This document shows, one piece after another, positions 36,938-45,639 of a DNA stretch of 64,000 nt. The notes under the pieces are model-generated. The model saw nothing but the letters and a program-made list of their open reading frames with translations. It was not told where the DNA came from and ran no database searches. The DNA comes from Aestuariivivens sediminis. GTDB taxonomy: Bacteria; Bacteroidota; Bacteroidia; Flavobacteriales; Flavobacteriaceae. The stretch covers positions 1 to 64,000 of the forward strand of contig NZ_JAKMCP010000007.1 in the NCBI RefSeq assembly GCF_022662105.1, given 5' to 3'. The position numbers and the translations under genes are program-made. Every line of letters starts with the position of its first letter. Position 1 is the stretch's first letter.

Positions 36938-39900
36938 CTACAAATTCAGATTTAAAGAGATTGAATAGGTTCTTGGAGCGCCATATAGACCTCCTAACCC
37001 TGCTCCCCAATTCCATGGAGCTTCTGGGTCACCACCTGTATAATTTGTAATAACAAATACATTTTGAACCGAGGCTGAAACCACTAAGTTGGAATTTCTT
37101 TTTTTGGAGTTAATGATATTTCCAAAATCATAGCTCAAATTGATATTATCCATCTTTAAAAAGGATGCATTCTGCAAGTAAAAGTCACTAAAATCCTGAT
37201 TGATTGAGTTATCTTTAATGAAGCCTGTTTGAAAATAAGTCGTACTGAAATTGTAAGGTATAATTTCAAAATAGAGCTCTCTCAAATTATCCTTGGGTTG
37301 AAAATATATATATTGCCCCAAATTTGAATGAAAAGCCATGCTCAAGGTTAACTTTTTGTAATTAATGCTTGAACTAAACCCTATAATATGTTCAGGAGCC
37401 GAACTTTTCGTTCGATAACGATCTTCTTCATTTATAAGGCCATCCTTATTGAGGTCAACCATTTGGTTTTCAATAGGATTTCCGTTAACATCATAAACCT
37501 GATGGTAAAGAAAAAATGTGTTTCTTGGGTATCCAACCGTATTAACAATACGGCTACTGCTAAGTAAGCCTACCTCACTATCATCGCCCTCTCCCAATCG
37601 CGTGATTTTATTTTCATTATAACTATAATTGGCTGAAAGGTTCCAGTTTAAATCTTCATTTCGAACGATACTGCCGTTGAGCTTAATTTCTAAACCTGTA
37701 TTTTCCAAACTTCCAATATTCTTTACAATGGAATTGGCGAAATTAGTTCCTGAGGGTAAGGCCACATCGTTCAGCAAATCTTTGGTATCCCTTTTATACA
37801 CTTCAAAACTCCCGGTAAGTCTGTCCCTATACAACCCCCAATCCAATCCAATATTAGTTGTTTCAGATTGTTCCCATTTTCTGTTTCTATCTACAGCCTG
37901 AGGATAAAAGCCCTGTATCAAACTATTCCCTATAGGATATGTATAACTTGCAGCTCCAAATTGATAAACCGGGATGTATTCATATTCGCCAATGCCATCT
38001 TGCTGTCCCGTTATTCCATATCCCGCTCTTAGTTTTAAGGTTGATATAGTTCGGGAGTCTTTTAAGACATTTTCCTCATTTATTTTCCATGCTGCCGATA
38101 CCGAGGGAAACACACCCCATCTATTCGCTCTGGAGAACCGTGAAGACCCATCCGTTCTAATTGAACCTGTGAGGACATACTTATTATCTAAGGTATAAAT
38201 CAGTCGCCCAAAATAGGAAATCAAAGTGCTCTCAATATTGTCAAAATTAAAATTAGGAACAGAGCCGGGGTTTTCTACACCATCTTCATCGTAAACAGGG
38301 TAGTTATAATTCTTCGTTTTAAAACTATTATAAGAATACCCCGCTAAAACCTCTATTTTACTAAGGATAGCCTTTAATTCATTTATATAATTTATCGTAA
38401 ATTCCCCAAATAAATTATTCACTTCTTGAGAAGGGTCTCCTCCAGATATTTCACCATTAGCAACATTGTATAAAAAATTTGTTGCCGGAATAAACCTTCT
38501 TGATTTTTTTCTTGCAATATCATAACCTGTATTCAATTTAAAAGACAGGTCCTCAAAAAAAGGAAGCTTATATTCCAATTGCATATTACCAATACTTCTG
38601 AGACTGGTTGCCCGTGAATCAATTTGATACAGTTGTGAAACAGGGTTATGATGTGACCCCAAAATCCACGGGTTTGATGCAAATTGTTCGTATTGCCAAT
38701 ATCCGCCATAATAAGAGTCGCTATCATAAACCGGTTGAGTAGGATCAAAAGTCACAGCTCTATAAATCACATCTTCATTTGCTATTCGCTCTTTTTGACT
38801 CATCCCCTTTATATTTACATTGACTTTTAAATGCTGATCAAAAAAACTAGGACTTAAATTTAAATTCAAAGTGCTTCTTTTAAAATTCCCTGTCTTAAGC
38901 GTCCCATCCTGATCCAAATATCCAAGTGACAAACGGTATGGCAATCCTCTAATACCTCCACTAACACTAATGGTATTATCAGTTGTTAAGGCATCCTGGT
39001 AGATCTCATCCTGCCAATCTGTATTTTCATTTCCTAAATTGAAATCCTCAATTGGAATTCCTGATATTATAGAAGCTTCTTCGGCAACAGCTCTATATTG
39101 ATTTCCAGTTAAAACATCCTGCTTAAAAATATTTGTTGATATCGAGGTTCCAGAAGAAAAGGATACCTTGAATTCACCTTCACCCCCTTTTTTAGTAGTA
39201 ATAATAATTACCCCATTTGACCCTCTTGAACCATAAATAGCCGCTGCCGATGCATCTTTTAAGACGCTAAATGATAAAATATCTTCAGGATTTAAAGCAC
39301 TTAAAATCCCTGGCCCGTCAGAAGCGCCTACCGGAACTCCATCAATAACAAATAGCGGATTGTTGGAAGCACTTAAAGAGGCTCCCCCTCTTAAAAGGAA
39401 GGAACTTCCTGCCCCAGGTCTCCCACTTATTGGCGTAATTTGCACACCTGCAACCTTATTGGCAATCAACTGCTCTGCATTGGTTACGAAACCCTTTTGA
39501 AAATCTTTTGAGTCAATCTTTACAACAGAACCCGTGAGGTCTTTCACCTTTGTAGTTCCATACCCAATTAACACCACCTCATCAAGTTTGGAAGTATCCT
39601 CCTTCAAAGTGAGATTCAATGTTCGTGATTCAGTAATACCTATTTCTTGGGTTACAAAGCCCAAATAGGATATGACTAAACGTGTATTTTCATTTTTAAG
39701 CTCCAAACTAAACCTACCATCGAAATCGGTTTGAGTACCATTGATTGTCCCCTTTTCAATTATATTAGCTCCCGCCAAAGGCTGTCCGTTGGAATCCGTA
39801 ATGACACCCGAAACCTGGATGCCCTGCTGTTTGACAACATCCAACGATTCTTCTTTTACCCAAATAGTGTTATCGGCTTCAAGCGTTACAATAAGATTTC

Positions 39901-40213
39901 CTTTAGACAAACTTTTTTTCAACAAATCATTTGCGGATATGTAACCCTTCTTCAACTCGACTTTAGGATAATCTTTAAATATTCTATCTTGATAAATGAA
40001 TTTATAATCCGTTTGCTCTTTTATTAAACCGAATACCTCTTCGACTGTCAAGGTCTTATCTTCATCTATCTTTATCTTAATGTTTTGAGACAGGACATTG
40101 CTTGGCACAAAGCTTAAAGCCGCAAAACAAAATAAATAAATGAAGGTTTTCATAATAATAATTAGTAATTTCTTTCTAAAACAGGAAAGAGCCTCTTTTA
40201 GTTTAATTTCCAT
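36938..40213 (-). CDS. SusC-family TonB-dependent transporter with STN domain
   Basis: Outer-membrane TonB-dependent transporter of 1091 residues that imports oligosaccharide through SusCD. A signal peptide follows a short basic extension (a second Met at residue 21 is an alternative start). Next are an STN domain (about 45-125, LTVEEVFGLIKEQTDYKFIYQ), a carboxypeptidase-D-like/CNA repeat (VSGVITDSNGQPLAGANI), the plug with the SusC signature region GYGTTKVKDLTGSV and DASAAAIYGSRGSNGVIII, and the barrel ending in a terminal strand (YSISLNLNL). The STN domain is normally used to signal to a FecR anti-sigma factor; the FecR and ECF sigma genes lie directly upstream. It is the largest gene of the PUL. 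Confidence 0.97.
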   Translation of the reverse strand: MEIKLKEALSCFRKKLLIIIMKTFIYLFCFAALSFVPSNVLSQNIKIKIDEDKTLTVEEVFGLIKEQTDYKFIYQDRIFKDYPKVELKKGYISANDLLKKSLSKGNLIVTLEADNTIWVKEESLDVVKQQGIQVSGVITDSNGQPLAGANIIEKGTINGTQTDFDGRFSLELKNENTRLVISYLGFVTQEIGITESRTLNLTLKEDTSKLDEVVLIGYGTTKVKDLTGSVVKIDSKDFQKGFVTNAEQLIANKVAGVQITPISGRPGAGSSFLLRGGASLSASNNPLFVIDGVPVGASDGPGILSALNPEDILSFSVLKDASAAAIYGSRGSNGVIIITTKKGGEGEFKVSFSSGTSISTNIFKQDVLTGNQYRAVAEEASIISGIPIEDFNLGNENTDWQDEIYQDALTTDNTISVSGGIRGLPYRLSLGYLDQDGTLKTGNFKRSTLNLNLSPSFFDQHLKVNVNIKGMSQKERIANEDVIYRAVTFDPTQPVYDSDSYYGGYWQYEQFASNPWILGSHHNPVSQLYQIDSRATSLRSIGNMQLEYKLPFFEDLSFKLNTGYDIARKKSRRFIPATNFLYNVANGEISGGDPSQEVNNLFGEFTINYINELKAILSKIEVLAGYSYNSFKTKNYNYPVYDEDGVENPGSVPNFNFDNIESTLISYFGRLIYTLDNKYVLTGSIRTDGSSRFSRANRWGVFPSVSAAWKINEENVLKDSRTISTLKLRAGYGITGQQDGIGEYEYIPVYQFGAASYTYPIGNSLIQGFYPQAVDRNRKWEQSETTNIGLDWGLYRDRLTGSFEVYKRDTKDLLNDVALPSGTNFANSIVKNIGSLENTGLEIKLNGSIVRNEDLNWNLSANYSYNENKITRLGEGDDSEVGLLSSSRIVNTVGYPRNTFFLYHQVYDVNGNPIENQMVDLNKDGLINEEDRYRTKSSAPEHIIGFSSSINYKKLTLSMAFHSNLGQYIYFQPKDNLRELYFEIIPYNFSTTYFQTGFIKDNSINQDFSDFYLQNASFLKMDNINLSYDFGNIINSKKRNSNLVVSASVQNVFVITNYTGGDPEAPWNWGAGLGGLYGAPRTYSISLNLNL

Positions 40214-40317
40214 AAATTTGCATGGTTATTAGTTAGTTAAACATTTAATTAATTAGTAATCTATAATGGGGGATGAAGTCGTAAGATTTCCAAGGTCTGA
40301 ACTTTATTCCCCTATTC

Positions 40318-41463
40318 TTAGTTTAGTGTTATGGTTTGGTCATTTACTTCATAGTTTTTAATTATACTTAAGGCTTTTATGGTAGATAGAATTTTATCGA
40401 TATTTTGATGTTTTCCCAATACCCCGGTAAACGTAATATCTTCAAGTGCTTTATTCTCAAAGACCACATCTACATCATACCATCTGGAAAGCACTTTCAT
40501 AATATCTTGTAAGGGCTTGCTTTGAAAGCTGAAAATGCCGTCTTTCCATGAAATGTTGTCATAAACGCTAACCTTGGTTAATGTCATCGCGTTACTATCC
40601 AGATCCAGATTTGTTTGCTGATTCGGCGATAATACGTGTTTCATATTAGATGCGCTCACAGCTACTTTTCCTTCAACCAAGGTGGTGTATACATTTTTTT
40701 CATCCTGATACGCTTTGATATTAAATTCAGTACCCAACACCTCAACTTCTTGAGCCTTATGAAGCACCTTAAATTTCGATCCCTTATGCAGTGTGCTTGG
40801 AGAAACATCAAAGTAGGCTTCTCCATATACCAATTCTACTGTACGGATTTCTCCATCATTAAATGCTACCGGGTATTTTAATTGCGACTCTGAATTTAAC
40901 CAAACCTTGGTGCCATCTGAAAGCACAACATAAAATTGCCCACCTCTTGGGATGGTTAGATAGTTGTATTCGATTTCCTTTGTTATAGTATTTATACGTT
41001 TACGCCAATAAACAATTTGCTCTCCATTACTACTGGCATTGGACGTCTGGAAAGAAGCTCCTTTTTCCAATGGCACTTGAGAACCATCCTCTAGGGTTAA
41101 GGTGGCTTTATTGGTGCCAGGTACTATTTTTGTATTTACAATTACAGGAGATTCCGTTTGCTGATCAAGACTTCCTTTGTGATTTAAAACAACTGTGAGC
41201 ACAACAAACAGCAAAACCGATGCGGCAGCAATGTATCTAAATAGTTTTCTTACAGGCTTATTTCGGTCTTCAATTATTTTTCTAACCTTTAATAGTGCAG
41301 CCTCTTCATTAATTTTATACGATGCTAAATTAATGGCATAATTCTCCTTTACCATCTTTTTGAACTTCCTTTGGTTCTTGGAATCTTTAAGCCATTCCGT
41401 TAATTTTTCGGTTTGTGCATCGGTTAAGGTGTCAACCAAGTATTTTATAATTATTTTCTGCAT
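40318..41463 (-). CDS. FecR-family anti-sigma factor
   Basis: Single-pass inner-membrane anti-sigma factor of 381 residues. The cytoplasmic N-terminal part (about 1-70) carries the sigma-binding region, a membrane segment lies near 74-92 (RYIAAASVLLFVVLTVVL), and the periplasmic FecR domain has TLEDGSQV, LTIPRGGQFYVVLSDGTKVWLNSESQLKYP and GEAYFDV. A DUF4974 domain (SWKDGIFSFQSKPLQDIMKVLSRWYDVDV) ends it. It should receive the signal from the STN domain of SusC when substrate is bound and then release the ECF sigma factor. It is upstream of and in line with SusC and divergent from the sigma gene. Confidence 0.96.
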   Translation of the reverse strand: MQKIIIKYLVDTLTDAQTEKLTEWLKDSKNQRKFKKMVKENYAINLASYKINEEAALLKVRKIIEDRNKPVRKLFRYIAAASVLLFVVLTVVLNHKGSLDQQTESPVIVNTKIVPGTNKATLTLEDGSQVPLEKGASFQTSNASSNGEQIVYWRKRINTITKEIEYNYLTIPRGGQFYVVLSDGTKVWLNSESQLKYPVAFNDGEIRTVELVYGEAYFDVSPSTLHKGSKFKVLHKAQEVEVLGTEFNIKAYQDEKNVYTTLVEGKVAVSASNMKHVLSPNQQTNLDLDSNAMTLTKVSVYDNISWKDGIFSFQSKPLQDIMKVLSRWYDVDVVFENKALEDITFTGVLGKHQNIDKILSTIKALSIIKNYEVNDQTITLN

Positions 41464-41546
41464 TTAATTAAATCGTTCTCCATTTATTAGTATATCGTCA
41501 TGAGTTTTCAAAAACCCTTAGTTAAAATCAAAAAAAATTAAGAAAT

Positions 41547-41554
41547 TATATTTG
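41547..41554 (+). promoter_or_regulatory. possible -7 box for the sigma factor gene
   Basis: TATATTTG matches the TAnnTTTG box and lies 45 bases before the ATG at 41599. No TTG -33 box at the usual spacing was seen. Confidence 0.4.
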
Positions 41555-41598
41555 TATATTTCGGCGTTAAAAATCACTTAGGGATTAATTGATAATAC

Positions 41599-42165
41599 AT
41601 GGAAGATTGGGCTTTATTTGATAAGATTAAAAATGATGACCAACGTGCGTTTGATGAATTATTTAAAAAATATTATCATCCCCTTGTTGTTTATATTGTA
41701 TCTCATACCAACGATGTTCAAATCGCAGAGGACATTGTCCAAAATATTTTCGTTTCATTTTGGAGTGACAGGCACCAAATAAAAATTGCTAAAACGGTTA
41801 AAGGTTATTTATATTGGGTCTCCTACACCGCCTTTTTAGACCATTACAGAAAGATCAAAAGAAGAAGGACCTTGCTTAATGATTTTAAGGAAAAAGCCTT
41901 AAGAGAAGCCATTGAGGAAGATCCAGAAATTATTGATGTTCGCATAAAAAAATTAAAACAGTTAATAGAGGCCTTACCGCCTATGCCAAAAAAGGTACTG
42001 GAGCTAAATAAACTTCGTGGATTAAATTATGCTGAGATAGCTGAAACGCTGAAAATATCAAAAAAAACAGTTGAATCCCATATGCGCACGGCATTCAAGA
42101 AAATAAGAAAGGGGTTTGACAATGCTTATCTTATTTTAAATTTAATACGTAAAGTTTTTAGGTAA
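41599..42165 (+). CDS. ECF sigma-70 factor of the PUL
   Basis: Extracytoplasmic-function sigma factor of 188 residues. Region 2 is visible at about 15-90 (DQRAFDELFKKYYHPLV, AEDIVQNIFVSFW) and region 4 at about 120-175 (ALPPMPKKVLELNKLRGLNYAEIAETLKISKKTVESHM), the helix-turn-helix that reads the -35 element. With FecR and the STN-type SusC it forms a trans-envelope switch that should turn on the SusCD operon when substrate is present. It is divergent from the FecR-SusC transcript. Confidence 0.96.
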   Translation: MEDWALFDKIKNDDQRAFDELFKKYYHPLVVYIVSHTNDVQIAEDIVQNIFVSFWSDRHQIKIAKTVKGYLYWVSYTAFLDHYRKIKRRRTLLNDFKEKALREAIEEDPEIIDVRIKKLKQLIEALPPMPKKVLELNKLRGLNYAEIAETLKISKKTVESHMRTAFKKIRKGFDNAYLILNLIRKVFR

Positions 42166-42524
42166 AATGACATTTCTATTGGTTGTCTAATTGGCCATAT
42201 TACTTCCTGATAAGTTCTAACGCTTCTCCAAGTAAAAGGAAACTTTAATTAATTATTACAACAAAGATTCATTCCAATGATAAAAATACATATTAAATTT
42301 ACCATTTGTAGATTTTGAAAATTTTGTCGACAAATACCCATTCGTTCGAGTTTTTCATTAGGGAATGTACCGAAAATAAGGATTTTGATTGATCCACAAA
42401 GCCTCAATGCAATACTTTAAAGCCATCAGATATCAAAAAAACCACCTGCCTGAAATTTGCTTTAAGCTGTTCCATTTTCTCTTCCGGCCGTTCATATCTG
42501 ATTTGGGGAACTGTGGTTTCTTCT
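42166..42524. other. intergenic stretch with no recognised gene
   Basis: About 360 bases after the sigma gene with no supported gene. Codons read in the frame that runs into the GMC fragment are open from 42389 but do not match the GMC family before about 42525. No terminator was recognised. Confidence 0.4.
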
Positions 42525-42793
42525 ATCCAATCCCCCAGGCCTCCACGACCCACCTTGTCGCTGCCAAAGAGACCTATGCGCTCTCAGAAAATTCGAAAAA
42601 CATGCCGGCACATCCCACCAATATGGCCCATTTAATGGGCACGGTCCGGATGGGCACCACAGAACGCCATTCGGTGGTGAACAGGGACCACCAGGTGCAC
42701 AGTGTGCCCAATCTGTTTGTGGTGGACGGCAGTTCGTTCACGACGGGAGCCGGGGTCAATCCCACCTCTACGATCATGGCTTTGGCCTTGCTC
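42525..42793 (+). pseudogene. internally deleted fragment of the GMC oxidoreductase gene
   Basis: Three blocks of the intact GMC gene at 22655-24247 are fused here in the same orientation. Block 1 (about 42525-42560) matches about 23109-23150 at most positions. Block 2 (about 42554-42616) matches about 23901-23965. Block 3 (42622-42791) matches 24031-24200 with about six mismatches over 170 bases by my count. About 750 bases between blocks 1 and 2 and about 55 bases between blocks 2 and 3 are absent. After 42791 the homology ends abruptly in the dispersed repeat. The stretch is visibly higher in GC than its surroundings. It cannot encode a working enzyme because the FAD domain is missing. The frame happens to stay open from 42389 to 42889. 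Confidence 0.88.
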
Positions 42794-42830
42794 AAAACAA
42801 AAAAGGAAAACTTCGCATGGGATTGCTACT
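42793..42830 (+). repeat. partial copy of the dispersed repeat, joined to the GMC fragment
   Basis: AAAACAAAAAAGGAAAACTT followed by CGCATGGGAT matches the inner part of the repeat at 44707-44870. It begins exactly where the GMC homology stops. Confidence 0.6.
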
Positions 42831-43032
42831 CACATCAAATTTATGGCCTTTTCCCAAATTATAATGAAGTCATTTTAAAGAAGAACTAGCTCCTATAAAT
42901 TGCCTGAATGTAGTCCAACAGTTATTAACTATTTTATAAATTACATTGTTCGTAAATTTTTAAGGTTTTTTTTACATATATCATAATTTTATCTACTTTA
43001 GGTTGCGTATTAACCAATTAAAATCTTTATTT

Positions 43033-43455
43033 ATGTTTTCAAAAACGAATTTAGTTTCAACATTAGTAGGAGCCGTGTGGTCCTACATTGGAGGTTACTT
43101 GCTTTGGATAAAGCTTGGATCATCATTCTTTGCAGGACATGAAGGCACTGCAACCGGAGTCTGGAAGGAGACCCCTGATCTCATGCATAATATTATCGCC
43201 GGTGTTATAGTGGCATTTGCTTTTTCTACAATTTATTCTAAATTATCTAATAATGGGCATACCATCGCTCATGGAGCAACTTATGGATTATTAGTTGGTC
43301 TCTTTATTGGATTTGGAGAAAGATGGTATGATTTGGCTTTTGCTAACATAATGGATATGTCAGGCACAATCATTAATGGCATATTGAATCTCATATTTTA
43401 CGGCATTTTAGGTATTTTAACCAGTATGGTTTATAATAAGGTGAAAAGTGCCTAA
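43033..43455 (+). CDS. small integral membrane protein, unknown function
   Basis: Membrane protein of 140 residues from the ATG chosen here (an in-frame start 30 bases earlier would add ten polar residues with no support). About four hydrophobic segments are visible: near 5-25 (LVSTLVGAVWSYIGGYLLW), 45-65 (NIIAGVIVAFAFSTIYS), 80-100 (YGLLVGLFIGFGER) and 115-138. The pattern is like small DUF1761/DUF1440-type proteins, but I cannot name the family. It stands alone between the GMC fragment and the integrase remnant, on AT-rich DNA. Confidence 0.6.
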   Translation: MFSKTNLVSTLVGAVWSYIGGYLLWIKLGSSFFAGHEGTATGVWKETPDLMHNIIAGVIVAFAFSTIYSKLSNNGHTIAHGATYGLLVGLFIGFGERWYDLAFANIMDMSGTIINGILNLIFYGILGILTSMVYNKVKSA

Positions 43456-43692
43456 AATCAAGTTATAAAAACTTAAAAACCTGGCTAAGTTTGTTCTTAA
43501 TCAGGTTTTTATGTGTTTATGTGTTTATGCGTTCAGGATCTGGTTCTGGTGATTCTACAAATTGTTTCTTAGCGTTCCAGTTTTTAGGGTTCATTAAAAG
43601 TCCTGTTGAACATTCTTTTCTTTTCTTGGCAAATGTTTGTCTGCACCTTATATGCCAATTACTTTTTGAATTGGTTTTTTGCTTTATCAAGC
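43447..43692 (-). pseudogene. remnant of a tyrosine recombinase (phage integrase) N-terminus
   Basis: On the - strand a frame reads RQTFAKKRKECSTGLLMNPK, then NWNAKKQFVESPEPDPERIN, then a stop and, still in frame, NLIKNKLSQVFKFL. This matches the Arm-DNA-binding domain of Bacteroidota tyrosine recombinases, in which a basic strand is followed by STG, NPKxWN-KKQ and an INTxL-LIK-KL helix. The catalytic domain is absent and stop codons interrupt the frame, so it is a dead fragment. An unrelated 72-codon frame on the other strand is a shadow. It is evidence of a past mobile element at this location. Confidence 0.75.
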
Positions 43693-43729
43693 ATATCGGT
43701 AATATATAATTTCATGATTTTTAATTAAA

Positions 43730-43977
43730 TGATGCATTATGGTGCCCCTTTGAAGAAAATGGTACCCCAAGGGTACACTAAAATATGGTATAAACTAGAG
43801 TCCTTCCTCTAATTTAAAAACGTATTAGAATAGAATTGTTTTTTGTTAACCTTCTTTTATTTTCTGATTATCGAATATTTGATATGTCTTTTTTGTATCT
43901 TTATAAATCTCACTAATTCAGCTCCTTATACACAACTACAAATGTCCTGCCCATACTTATAAGTTTAAATTGCTTCT
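43730..43977. other. intergenic stretch with no recognised gene
   Basis: AT-rich DNA between the integrase remnant and the outer-membrane protein gene. Two short related words, ATGGTGCCCCTTTG and ATGGTACCCCAAGG, occur at about 43739 and 43762. Nothing else stands out. Confidence 0.35.
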
Positions 43978-44028
43978 ATGAGATTAGCTAATTTACCTGA
44001 TCTTTTAGTTGATAAAATCTTTAAAAAA

Positions 44029-44682
44029 ATGGCAAGGATCTTTAAATACTTATTACCATTTATGTTCATTATTTGCAACAATTACAATAACTATGGACAA
44101 GAAACAGACACATTTAAAAAGAGGAAACAAAATGTCAATTGGAAGAAAATTTATATTGGTTTGGATTTAGGAGGCGGTTGGTTAAAGGCATCTCCTGAAA
44201 GCATTAAAAATGAGCATTCTTCTTCTTTCATTGTCGGGTTTTGTGCAGGTTATATCCCTCTAGAATGGCTCCATGTGGGCTTGCTTTTTAATGTGACAGA
44301 TGGCATATACAAAGAATATGAAAATGACAGCGCCTTTCAATTTGATAACCCTTATGAAAGTACTGCTATTACAAATTGGTTTGCACAGATTCAGTTTTTC
44401 CCCTTTAAAAAATTTAACTTTTTAATTAATTTGGAAGGTGGCATTATAGATTATTACCACAGTCCAAAGAGTGATTATATATTTAATAGTTCTGGCTTAG
44501 GTTATAAATTAGGTTTAGGTTATGAATTTAAGGTTTATAAAGAGCTTAAACTTTCAATAGTTATGAAATATGGTGCTGGTAAATTTAATAAAGATTATTA
44601 TGACCCTGTAAATGACATTTATTCAAATAAGCCTAGTTACACGATCTTTGACATTCCGTTGCGTATCCTTTATTATTTTTAA
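44029..44682 (+). CDS. outer-membrane beta-barrel-like protein
   Basis: Protein of 217 residues from the ATG at 44029, which puts the signal peptide (MARIFKYLLPFMFIICNN) at the N-terminus; an earlier ATG at 43978 would place 17 extra residues before it. The mature part shows barrel-like strands (YIGLDLGGGWLKA, SSFIVGFCAGYIPLEW, FNFLINLEGGIIDYY, YKLGLGYEFKVYKELKLSIVMKYG) and ends in an aromatic strand (IPLRILYYF), typical of outer-membrane proteins. No specific family was recognised. Alone on AT-rich DNA, just before a dispersed repeat. Confidence 0.65.
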   Translation: MARIFKYLLPFMFIICNNYNNYGQETDTFKKRKQNVNWKKIYIGLDLGGGWLKASPESIKNEHSSSFIVGFCAGYIPLEWLHVGLLFNVTDGIYKEYENDSAFQFDNPYESTAITNWFAQIQFFPFKKFNFLINLEGGIIDYYHSPKSDYIFNSSGLGYKLGLGYEFKVYKELKLSIVMKYGAGKFNKDYYDPVNDIYSNKPSYTIFDIPLRILYYF

Positions 44683-44706
44683 AAAAAATATTTTATACCA
44701 TTATGT

Positions 44707-44870
44707 CCTAAAACAAAAAAGCCGGTCTGCCGACAGGCAAATACCCCGATGTTCTCATAAATAAAAAAGGAAAGCTTCGCATGGGATAGCCTGATTTCTT
44801 AGGGGTTCACTACATTAACCCGTTTTGGGATAACCCACACCTTATTTTAGTGGCAATCAGGACAGGACTT
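44707..44870 (+). repeat. dispersed repeat, copy A (about 165 bp)
   Basis: Begins CCTAAAACAAAAAAGCCGGT, continues CTGCCGACAGGC, an AAAAAAGGAAAGCTTCGCAT core, TTCACTAC-TTA, and ends near CAGGACAGGACTT. It aligns along its whole length with copy B at 56407-56570. Partial or degenerate relatives lie at 42793, 52572 and 59886. No open frame with a start is present. The element is described in the findings. Confidence 0.8.
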
Positions 44871-44921
44871 GAATAGATAATTAGTCTTTTCGTACTTTTA
44901 GGAAATCTTATTTAGAATTGT

Positions 44922-45623
44922 ATGACCAAAATAATTGACTTAAGCCAAGAAATATATGGGGGTATGCCAGTGTATAAAGGACTTCCCGAAGTAAAAATGA
45001 CAATTCATAATACACACGAGGAGTGGGACGGTGTTAAAGATTCTGGTACAGTTACACCAGCTGTTTATAAATTGGAATTGGGAGAGCATACAGGTACACA
45101 TGTAGATGCGCTTAACCACATGGCGAAAGAGTTTAAGGAAAATTCAATAGACACTATGCCGCTTTCAATGTTTTATACTGAAGGCATTTGCCTGGACTTT
45201 TCACGCAAGAACTTGAAAGAATTGATTACATCTCTAGAAATAGAAGAAGCTTGCAGACAACAAAAGGTTGAAATCAATACGGGAGATACTGTATTGATTT
45301 ATACAGATCATTATCGTAAGACCTATAATACCCTTGACTGGCCTAATGGTCCGGGTATAACTTCGGAAGCTGCCGCATGGCTTGGAAGAAAAAGGATATC
45401 TGCCTTTGGCGTAGAAACTATGTCTCCCGGAGTATCAGGTATTTCAAATAAGGAAGTTCATAGAATTTGTGGTAGAATGGGTTTTACACACTATGAAAAT
45501 ATGATCAATCTTCATCTTTTAATTGGTCGTGGACGTTTCAGGTTTATTGGACTGCCTTTAAAAATAAGAGGAGGAACAGGCTCTCCAGTAAGAGCTATTG
45601 CAGTATTTGAAAATGAATTTTAA
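44922..45623 (+). CDS. cyclase / kynurenine formamidase-like family protein
   Basis: Metal-dependent hydrolase of the cyclase family (Pfam cyclase), 233 residues, which includes arylformamidases and isatin hydrolases. The signature HTGTHVDALNH (His56, His60, Asp62, His66) is intact and matches HxGTHxDxxxH. FGVETMSPGVSG and the later LIGRGRFRFIGLPLKIRGGTGSPVRAIA block complete the fold. No signal peptide, so cytoplasmic. No kynurenine-pathway gene lies nearby, so the substrate is open. It is a single gene with about 250 bases upstream that are largely repeat. Confidence 0.9.
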   Translation: MTKIIDLSQEIYGGMPVYKGLPEVKMTIHNTHEEWDGVKDSGTVTPAVYKLELGEHTGTHVDALNHMAKEFKENSIDTMPLSMFYTEGICLDFSRKNLKELITSLEIEEACRQQKVEINTGDTVLIYTDHYRKTYNTLDWPNGPGITSEAAAWLGRKRISAFGVETMSPGVSGISNKEVHRICGRMGFTHYENMINLHLLIGRGRFRFIGLPLKIRGGTGSPVRAIAVFENEF

Positions 45624-45639
45624 ATACAATCCTAAAGCC

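Noticed and set aside
42389-42889. Frame of 166 codons covering the GMC fragment, as an intact gene
   Set aside because: Only its middle part matches the GMC family, with internal deletions; both ends are unrelated sequence, so it is a remnant.
43491-43709. 72-codon + strand frame
   Set aside because: It is the antisense of the integrase remnant and has no features of its own.
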